A stretch of 64,000 nucleotides of DNA from Sebaldella termitidis ATCC 33386. Lineage in GTDB: Bacteria > Fusobacteriota > Fusobacteriia > Fusobacteriales > Leptotrichiaceae. Under the pieces are notes generated by a model, which was given only the letters and a program-made list of their open reading frames with translations, did not search any database and was not told the DNA's origin. This document shows, one piece after another, positions 24,799-31,639 of this stretch (its first letter is position 1; each line of letters begins with the position of its first letter). The DNA is taken from contig NC_013517.1 of NCBI RefSeq assembly GCF_000024405.1, positions 3,193,989-3,257,988 on the forward strand, in the 5' to 3' direction. Position numbers and translations under genes: made by a program.

Positions 24799-26645
24799 TC
24801 TGCCTCACTTTCATCTGAATCTTTTGCCGAATCAAGCTTATATTCCTCTGCGAGTATAATCAAAGCTTTCAGATTTTCTTCCAGTTTTTTTATTTCATAA
24901 ATTTCCTTAGAGTAAGTATCTCTGTTTCCTGCTACTTCATTTCTTAAATCCTCCAGATTTGAAGAAAAGGCAAGGAGATTATCCTTATTTTCCACATATC
25001 TTACTATTTCCCGTTCATGATTTTTTCTAAGACCGGTAAATCTTTCGGTAAATACTGCTATATAATCGGCTATGAGATTCACTGATTTATTCTTTAACTG
25101 AAAATTTATTTTTTCCTGTTTCAAAATAGCCTTTATCTCCTCAGAAAGAAGCTTTATCCTGTTTGCCAGATGTCTTATTTCCTTTGAGCTTTCTTCCAGC
25201 TCCACAGAATTATTCCCTGAGCTGCTGTGCATTTCAATTGTGGAATTCAGCCCGAAGACATTTATCTGAAAGGAAATTTTATTTACTTCATTTATAAGTT
25301 TTTCAATTAAATCCCCGTTTTCCCTCTCTTTTTCAAAATTTTCCCTTAGCAGCTTTATATTTCTGTTTATATCGGAAAACTCATTTTGGATTGCAGTATT
25401 CATTTTATGATTCTCCATTAACAAATTATATACTTTATCAAAGTTTTCCTGATTTCTGTGCAGTATTGTGTTTATTTTCAGTATATCTGACTCCTTATTC
25501 AGATTTTTATTCAAAAGCATACTTGTTTTTTCAAGCAATAAATCATTTGATCTTTTGATATCAAAACAGTTTTCCTTCACTTCATTTACAAAGTCAGTAT
25601 ATGTCTTTAGAACCTTATTGTAATTTTCCTGAAGATAAAACTTGCTTCCGCCGAAATCCATTTCCTTAAGATTTTTTTCACTGATCGAGTATAATGCTCT
25701 GTTCATCTTGGAAACCGGCTTACCAAGAACATTTTTTATTATAAAATATATTAGGATTATTCCTGATATATTTAGCATTACTATCATCCAGATATTATCC
25801 ACGAAAAATTCAATGCTCTGGAGTACAGAAGCATTTTTTTTCATTATAAAAATATTTTTATCATCAAGCTTATAAAATGAATAAAATTCCCTCTTTGTAT
25901 GAAGCGGCGACAGAACTCCTGTTTTCCTGTCAGAAGACTGTATATTTTTTATCATTGCCAGAAGTGCATTATTCTCTACAGTTCTTATATTATTTAGTTT
26001 AATATCCTGATTATTGGTAATAAAAATTTTATTTTCCGGATTGATAAAATAATACTCGCCGTCTGCTTCATCCCTCTTAATGATCTCTTCAAGTCTGCCG
26101 TAATCCAGAGCTAATACCAAAAGTCCCTTTATATTCTCCTCACTGTCAATATTCATGTAATATAAAGCGACATTGGTATTCATATCTTTTATGTATACAG
26201 GCATTATCCAGCCCGAAGTATTCCGGCTGCCTTCAGCCTTAGTCCTGAATTCGTTCATATCATTTTCCGATAAAATCCCAGCCGGACTTGTCCCGCCGGT
26301 AACCTCACTGCCATTAATATCAAGCAGATAATATCCGCCTGTAATACCCGGAGTAAGCATAAAATTCTGCAGCTCTTTATCGGCATTCATCTTAATCTGT
26401 TCCGAGGCTGTGGAAGCTTCCTCGTTTTTCAGACCTGCTGCAAAATTATTCCCCAGTATCTCCACTGTTCCTAGATTACGTTCCAGTTCACCCCCAAGGA
26501 CAGTACTGTTATATTTTAATCTTTCCTGCATCTCCTTTATATATATCTCATTCCGGTCTCTGGTATTCAGATATGTAATAGCCAGTTCCATTATTATAAT
26601 TACCAGCGTTATATAAAAAAAGAGCTTAAAAGTTACTTTTTTCAA
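24795..26645 (-). CDS. Second, strongly degenerate chemoreceptor-like protein
   Basis: 616 residues; TTG start 9 bp after GGAGG. Membrane segments are at about 7-25 and 280-300, with an external domain (GGYYLLDINGSEVTGGTS, GLLVLALDYGRLEEII) of the Cache type. The cytoplasmic part is a long coiled coil. The tip position reads NVFGLNSTIEMHSSSGNNS, then EESSKEIRHLANRI: the Asn and Glu remain, but the Arg is replaced and the AAR block is gone. It probably pairs with the neighbouring receptor but may not activate a kinase. Confidence 0.78.
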   Translation of the reverse strand: MKKVTFKLFFYITLVIIIMELAITYLNTRDRNEIYIKEMQERLKYNSTVLGGELERNLGTVEILGNNFAAGLKNEEASTASEQIKMNADKELQNFMLTPGITGGYYLLDINGSEVTGGTSPAGILSENDMNEFRTKAEGSRNTSGWIMPVYIKDMNTNVALYYMNIDSEENIKGLLVLALDYGRLEEIIKRDEADGEYYFINPENKIFITNNQDIKLNNIRTVENNALLAMIKNIQSSDRKTGVLSPLHTKREFYSFYKLDDKNIFIMKKNASVLQSIEFFVDNIWMIVMLNISGIILIYFIIKNVLGKPVSKMNRALYSISEKNLKEMDFGGSKFYLQENYNKVLKTYTDFVNEVKENCFDIKRSNDLLLEKTSMLLNKNLNKESDILKINTILHRNQENFDKVYNLLMENHKMNTAIQNEFSDINRNIKLLRENFEKERENGDLIEKLINEVNKISFQINVFGLNSTIEMHSSSGNNSVELEESSKEIRHLANRIKLLSEEIKAILKQEKINFQLKNKSVNLIADYIAVFTERFTGLRKNHEREIVRYVENKDNLLAFSSNLEDLRNEVAGNRDTYSKEIYEIKKLEENLKALIILAEEYKLDSAKDSDESEAE

Positions 26646-26647
26646 AG

Positions 26648-27709
26648 CTAATATCCTCCATATTCTATATTATAATTCTCCTTAAGATATTCCAGAAACT
26701 GCAGACCGTAAAAATCATGCTTTCCCTTATAAAGAATATCTTTTACTTCCTTGTCTGATATAATTTCGCTTATTCTTGCCTTTATCTTGTTCAGATTCTC
26801 TTTTTTCATATTTAATAATATCAGTATTCTTGTTTCCCTCTCGTTAAATCTCTTAAAAGTGACCAGTTCCAGATTTTCAAAGCTTTTATTAAATAATGTA
26901 TCCGAAATTTTTACCTCATCATTTTCCAGAATATAACAATCTACAAGATTATAGTAACATGCATTATCCAGTATCTTAAAATTATCAGTTATCTCTTCGG
27001 GAACCATATTTTGTTTTTCTTTATAATAAAACTTTATATTATACACACTTTCAAATTCATCTATATTAATCACTTTTATTTCTTTTACAGCCTCATCCTT
27101 ATATTTCTTAATTATTTCCTCAAAATCTCCCATATCTTTATTCAATTTAAAATCCAGTATAAAATAATCGTACTCTTCGTTTGAAAGATCCTGCGGAGTA
27201 TAATTATAAGGATTGCCGTATTGCTTTAAGAAATCCAGCAGAATGTTTCTTGTGAGAAAAAATAAAGGTTTTGTTCTGTCCAGCTTTATTTTTATATAAT
27301 AATATCTTTTATTCTCACTTAATTTGCTGACAGCTTCATCAAAAAAATCAATATGCTCGTCTAATTTCTCATACTCTTTTATATGCACGGTTTCCAGAGG
27401 CATGTTATTTTTTTCCAAAGCCTGAAAGGCTCTTAATATATCAGTAAGACAATTTAATAAATCATATTTATACTCATAAAAAAGATATTTATCATTCTCT
27501 ATTATCTGAAAAATTTTTCTTAACAGTGCTGACAAAGCTGAAATCTTTTTATCTTTCATAAGAAAACTGCTGTTCTCTATTCTGTTAATCATTATCACAT
27601 CTTCCCTGAAATCTGCTTCATCTGCCTGATCTATCTTCACTATTTTCTTTATCAACTCTTCCACTCTGAGTCTGTTTTTCTGATAATAATCCTGAATTTT
27701 TTTATCCAT
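26648..27709 (-). CDS. CheA N-terminal-half-like protein (P1 without phospho-His plus linker domain)
   Basis: 353 residues from the ATG at 27709, where GGGAAG precedes it; an ATG 12 bp upstream has no clear site. Residues about 1-110 are all helix and follow the P1 (HPt) pattern of CheA: INRIENSSFLMKDKKISALSALLRKI stands where FRxxHTxKGxxxxL would be, but no His is present. Residues about 130-220 (YIKIKLDRTKPLFFLTRNILLDFLKQYG, then YFILDFKLN) match the domain after P1 in many CheA proteins (RPxPxxxxxGxDPLxLLxEL). There is no kinase core. The rest (220-353) is not recognised. The kinase-core gene lies just upstream. Confidence 0.7.
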   Translation of the reverse strand: MDKKIQDYYQKNRLRVEELIKKIVKIDQADEADFREDVIMINRIENSSFLMKDKKISALSALLRKIFQIIENDKYLFYEYKYDLLNCLTDILRAFQALEKNNMPLETVHIKEYEKLDEHIDFFDEAVSKLSENKRYYYIKIKLDRTKPLFFLTRNILLDFLKQYGNPYNYTPQDLSNEEYDYFILDFKLNKDMGDFEEIIKKYKDEAVKEIKVINIDEFESVYNIKFYYKEKQNMVPEEITDNFKILDNACYYNLVDCYILENDEVKISDTLFNKSFENLELVTFKRFNERETRILILLNMKKENLNKIKARISEIISDKEVKDILYKGKHDFYGLQFLEYLKENYNIEYGGY

Positions 27710-27747
27710 AATTCTTCCCATCCCGAACTTTTATTTTCCCGAAAAAC

Positions 27748-29193
27748 TTAATTTCCAAGAAAATCTCTGTTTTTACTTATATTTTTCATATCCAGTACAA
27801 GTGCTATTTCCCCGTTTTTCAATATTGAGGCACCTAAAAATGCCCTGTAATCTTTATTATCCACATTTATCTTCTGAGGCACCACCTCTTCCAGACCGCC
27901 TATATAATCTGCAAGAAATATACATTTCTCCCCGCTTATATTTAATATAATTCCATATCCGGATTTTCCGCAGTTCTCTTTTTTAAATTTTTCCGGAACC
28001 TGTAAAACAAGATATTCCTCATTTTCAAACATATAATATGTATAATCGGAAATATGGGAAAAATTTATTTTAGCTGTTTTTATTGTTTTTTCCACCAGAC
28101 TAAACGGTATGGCATAATTAACATTTCCTGCTTTTATCAGCAGAGTTTCTGTCAGTATGAATTTCAGCGGTATTCTTGCTGTAATCAGAGTATACTGTGT
28201 TTTTTTGCTTTCTATCTTTATCTGTCCGCCAAGTTCTTCCACAGTATTATAAAAATTAGACAAAGTCAGATCTCTTTCTTTATTTTCTTCTTTTTTATTT
28301 GTAAGTGACATCTCGGGCTTAAATACCAGATTTAGTATCTCTTCCTTTGTATATTTTTTATTTATATCTACCATTCCTGCTTTTTCGGCACGCTGAAATA
28401 TTTCCATATCATCTATTCCCTGACCGTCATCCAGCATTTCGATTACAATCTCGCCGAATTCCTGCTTAAAAGTCAAAGCCAGCTGTCCTTTTTTATTTTT
28501 TTCGTAAAGAAGCCTTTCATCCTGAGACTCTATTCCGTATATAACAGAATTTACAAATACATTTATGATATGATCCTTTATTTTGTAAAAAATATATCTG
28601 TCAAAATTAATTTTCAGTCCTCTTACAATGAAGTCTATGTCTTTATTAATGATTTTGGCATAATCATATATTATCTTCTCTATTTTTTTTACTTCTTCTT
28701 TTAAATTTACCACTCTTGAATTAAGAATTACCTTATTTATGCTTTCCCGGTATTTCCCTATTTTTTCTACAAGATCTTTATATTCATCCTGCTTTTCATA
28801 GTCAATATATTTTTGAAATCCTTCAAGTCCTCTCTGAATGGATATGATTCCGGCACTTTGGGCCAGAATGCTGTTCAGTCTTGATATTTTTAATTCCACA
28901 TAGTCATTATCTTCTGCACTGTCATCAAGATAGGTAATATTATGCTTCTGAACAAATTTATATTTATTCAGTATTTTTTCCAGCCTGCGGGTATCATTCA
29001 GAAATAGTCCGTAGCTGAGCTTCATATTTATTTTTTCAGGTTCAAAATTATCAAATATACTGTCTTCAAGAAATATATATTTTTTATATCCGGGCATAAA
29101 CTGCTCCTCTATTTCCCGTTCAAGAAGCTCATATCTGTCAATATCATCCGAATCCCTGAAATATATATCAAGAATACTCTCTTTATTTTCCAT
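27748..29193 (-). CDS. CheA P3-P4-P5-like protein with damaged ATP-binding boxes
   Basis: 481 residues, ATG with GGTG. Residues about 98-205 match the P3 dimerisation helices, 205-345 the HATPase (P4) and 350-475 the CheW-like P5 domain (YAIPFSLVEKTIKT, FLADYIGGLEEVVPQKI, LGASILKNGEIALVLDM). In P4, Asn215 of the N box (VNSVIYGIE) and the G1 box DDGQGID (255-261) remain. The F box reads FKPEMS, and the G2 box, usually GRGVGLD, reads ERDLTLS (306-312). ATP turnover is doubtful while array docking looks intact. The first 95 residues are not recognised. It is the first gene of the operon. Confidence 0.8.
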   Translation of the reverse strand: MENKESILDIYFRDSDDIDRYELLEREIEEQFMPGYKKYIFLEDSIFDNFEPEKINMKLSYGLFLNDTRRLEKILNKYKFVQKHNITYLDDSAEDNDYVELKISRLNSILAQSAGIISIQRGLEGFQKYIDYEKQDEYKDLVEKIGKYRESINKVILNSRVVNLKEEVKKIEKIIYDYAKIINKDIDFIVRGLKINFDRYIFYKIKDHIINVFVNSVIYGIESQDERLLYEKNKKGQLALTFKQEFGEIVIEMLDDGQGIDDMEIFQRAEKAGMVDINKKYTKEEILNLVFKPEMSLTNKKEENKERDLTLSNFYNTVEELGGQIKIESKKTQYTLITARIPLKFILTETLLIKAGNVNYAIPFSLVEKTIKTAKINFSHISDYTYYMFENEEYLVLQVPEKFKKENCGKSGYGIILNISGEKCIFLADYIGGLEEVVPQKINVDNKDYRAFLGASILKNGEIALVLDMKNISKNRDFLGN

Positions 29194-29450
29194 AATTCAC
29201 CACTTAATAGTTTATTATAAGTTTACCTTATTTACAGCTTTTTTTCAAGAATTCAAATTTTTTATTTCTTTTTCTTATTTAACTTTAAATCCCCCTGTAA
29301 TCCATATATTCAGAACCACCCCTAAATACTGCTTTTCAAGTGCAGTGATCTGATGTCGCCGTACTAGAGTCAAAATAGTATTTAATTAATAAAATTAATT
29401 TAATAAAATATTTTATATTTTTTTCAAAATGCCTAAAATGCTTAAATTCA
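29194..29450. other. Divergent intergenic region
   Basis: The gap between the CheA-like operon and trpS runs 29194-29510. TATAAT at 29214-29219 (minus) could be the -10 for the CheA-like operon, with no good -35. At 29318-29365 there is a less AT-rich stretch with ACTGC/GCAGT pairing that I cannot assign. Confidence 0.35.
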
Positions 29451-29479
29451 TTGAAACAGATATGTAAAAATGATATAAT
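29451..29479 (+). promoter_or_regulatory. trpS promoter
   Basis: TTGAAA (29451-29456) and TATAAT (29474-29479) are 17 bp apart, 31 bp upstream of the ATG. There is no leader long enough for a T-box. Confidence 0.8.
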
Positions 29480-29510
29480 TATAGAAAACATTTAATTTTT
29501 GGAGGTTATA

Positions 29511-30485
29511 ATGAGAAGTTTATCTGGAATACAACCAAGCGGTATTCTCCATATCGGTAATTATTTCGGTGCAATTAAGCAATTTATAGATTTACAGGAT
29601 GAGTATGAAGGGTTTTATTTTCTTGCAGATTTTCATGCACTTACTTCACTTCCTGACAGTGAAAGCCTGAAGCATAATACAATGAGTGCAATACTGGATT
29701 ATCTGGCATGCGGTCTAGATCCTGAAAAATCTACTTTATTTTTACAGTCTGATGTACCTGAACATACAGAGCTGTCATGGATTCTGTCCAATGTTACGCC
29801 TATCGGACTGCTTGAAAGAGGGCATTCTTATAAAGATAAGGTTTCCAAAGGAATAAAGCCGAATACCGGACTCTTCACTTATCCAGTACTTATGGCTGCT
29901 GATATTTTGATTTATGATTCTGATATAGTTCCTGTCGGAAAAGATCAGAAACAGCATCTGGAAATGACCAGAGATATCGCAATAAAATTCAATGAACATT
30001 ATAATAAAGAGGTTTTTAAGCTTCCGGAAGAAAAAATTCTTGAAACTCTTGCTGTAGTTCCCGGTATTGACGGTGAAAAAATGAGCAAGTCTTATAAAAA
30101 TATTATTAATATGTTTCTTCCTGAAAAAGAATTGAAAAAACAGGTTATGAGCATTGTTACAGACTCTACTCCGCTTGAAGAACCGAAAAATCCTGATAAT
30201 AATATTACGAAGCTTTATTCCTTATTTGCTTCCAAAGAAGAAATACAGGCTATGAAAGACAATTTTACCAATGGAAATTATGGATACGGTCATGGTAAAA
30301 CAGAGCTTTATAATAAAATTCTGGAATATTTTGCTCCTTACAGAAAGAAAAGGGAAGAACTTGAAAATAATATGGACTATGTAGAAAAAATTCTGAAAAA
30401 AGGTGCTGAAAAGGCTAGGGATATTGCTTCCAAAAAAGTCAGCGAGGTCAGAAAAACTGTCGGATTAATGGGAAGAAATTACTAA
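29511..30485 (+). CDS. trpS: Tryptophanyl-tRNA synthetase
   Basis: 324 residues from the ATG at 29511, with GGAGG 5 bp upstream; an ATG 12 bp earlier overlaps that site. It charges tRNA-Trp. SGIQPSGILHIGNYFGAI contains the HIGH-type motif and EKMSKSYKN the KMSKS loop. HSYKDK and the CGLDPEKSTLFLQSDVPEH block are typical of bacterial TrpRS. It heads a plus-strand group with the EVE protein and the methionine synthase genes. Confidence 0.97.
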   Translation: MRSLSGIQPSGILHIGNYFGAIKQFIDLQDEYEGFYFLADFHALTSLPDSESLKHNTMSAILDYLACGLDPEKSTLFLQSDVPEHTELSWILSNVTPIGLLERGHSYKDKVSKGIKPNTGLFTYPVLMAADILIYDSDIVPVGKDQKQHLEMTRDIAIKFNEHYNKEVFKLPEEKILETLAVVPGIDGEKMSKSYKNIINMFLPEKELKKQVMSIVTDSTPLEEPKNPDNNITKLYSLFASKEEIQAMKDNFTNGNYGYGHGKTELYNKILEYFAPYRKKREELENNMDYVEKILKKGAEKARDIASKKVSEVRKTVGLMGRNY

Positions 30486-30511
30486 TACCTTCGAAATTTT
30501 AAGGATAATAT

Positions 30512-30943
30512 ATGAAAAATAAGAAATTCTGGATCGGTGTTGTTTCGAAAAATAATGCCATGAAAGGGGCAAAAGGCGGTTTTATTCAGCTTTGCCACGG
30601 AAAGAAAGCTCCACTTGCCAAAATCAAAAAAGGTGACTTTTTAGTCTATTATTCTTCAAAAGAAGATATCGACGATAAAAAACCTTATCAGTATTTTACT
30701 GCTGTTGCTGAAATAACAGGAGATTTTGAATATCAGTATGATATGGGCTACGGTTTTGTGCCTTTTAGAAAAGATGCCCGGTTTTATAAATGTGATGAAG
30801 CTGATATAAGACCTCTTATTCCTGAATTGTCATTTATAGAAGACAAGAAACACTGGGGCTATTATTTTAGATATAACTATCTGGAAATCAGCAGGGACGA
30901 TTTTATTATCATATGGAAAGCCATGAATGTACAATATAAATGA
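30512..30943 (+). CDS. EVE-domain protein (UPF0310-like)
   Basis: 143 residues, ATG with AAGGAT, 26 bp after trpS. The EVE fold (a PUA relative) is seen in KFWIGVVSKNNAMKGAKGGFIQLCHGKKAPLAKIKKGDFLVYYSSKE and YQYFTAVAEITG. The C-terminal FRYNYLEISRDDFIIIWKAM also fits. Members bind modified bases in RNA or DNA. The exact partner is unknown. The position between trpS and methionine synthase does not tell its job. Confidence 0.85.
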   Translation: MKNKKFWIGVVSKNNAMKGAKGGFIQLCHGKKAPLAKIKKGDFLVYYSSKEDIDDKKPYQYFTAVAEITGDFEYQYDMGYGFVPFRKDARFYKCDEADIRPLIPELSFIEDKKHWGYYFRYNYLEISRDDFIIIWKAMNVQYK

Positions 30944-30961
30944 CGGAAGGAGGTTTTCTTT

Positions 30962-31639
30962 TTGACTCCGGAACTGAAAATTGATAAAGATGAGGTTTTA
31001 CGATATTTATATCACAAAAATCAGCCTCTTGAAAAAAATCTTGACGTTCTTGTCGACACTCTTATAAAGGAAACTACAGATATAGCAAGACCAAGATTTA
31101 TATATAATATTTTTACACTGGAAAAAAACAGCGGAATTCTTCTGAGGAATACAGAGCTTACCCTCAAAGGAAAGGATATAGCAAGACATCTTGAAAAATC
31201 TGAAAAATGTGCTGTTTTATGTGCTACATTGGGCAGTGAAATAGAGATGAAAATAAACTATTATTCTAAAACAGAACTATTAAAATCTGTTATATCAGAT
31301 GCATGTGCCAGTACCCTTATAGAGGCTTTATGCGATTATGCGGAAGCTCTCATAAAAACAGAGGCAGAAAAAAACGGTTTTTTTATTACGGGCAGATATA
31401 GTCCGGGGTATGGTGACTTTGAAATCTCCGTACAAAAAGATCTTCTAAATCTTATAGAGGCTCCAAAAAAGATCGGAGTTACTGTCACTGATTCTTTTAT
31501 TATGCTGCCAAGAAAATCTGTCAGTGCCGTTATAGGTTTTCAATCTGAAAAAGCCAAAGAAGAAATTAATAAATGCAGCACCTGTAATCTGAAAGGAAAC
31601 TGCAGCTTTAGAAAGGGGAATACATACTGTGGGAATTAG
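30962..31639 (+). CDS. Methionine synthase activation-domain protein (stand-alone)
   Basis: 225 residues, TTG start 8 bp after AAGGAGG. It corresponds to the C-terminal reactivation domain of MetH, which binds S-adenosylmethionine during reductive methylation of inactive cobalamin. GRYSPGYGDFEISVQKDLLNLI and LPRKSVSAVIGFQ match the family block R..PGYGD. The end CSTCNLKGNCSFRKG is a Cys-rich tail. It overlaps the start of the methionine synthase gene by 11 bp, so the two are made together. Confidence 0.88.
   Translation: MTPELKIDKDEVLRYLYHKNQPLEKNLDVLVDTLIKETTDIARPRFIYNIFTLEKNSGILLRNTELTLKGKDIARHLEKSEKCAVLCATLGSEIEMKINYYSKTELLKSVISDACASTLIEALCDYAEALIKTEAEKNGFFITGRYSPGYGDFEISVQKDLLNLIEAPKKIGVTVTDSFIMLPRKSVSAVIGFQSEKAKEEINKCSTCNLKGNCSFRKGNTYCGN

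Noticed and set aside
26648-29193. A single CheA gene broken by a frameshift
   Set aside because: The halves are in the wrong order and each has its own start and stop.
20892-29193. A standard chemotaxis operon for motility
   Set aside because: Phospho-transfer residues are lost and no CheY, CheR, CheB or flagellar gene is present in the window.
29318-29365. Short less AT-rich stretch as a small RNA or insertion remnant
   Set aside because: The only pairing is 5 bp and no terminal repeats or T-run were found; left as unassigned.
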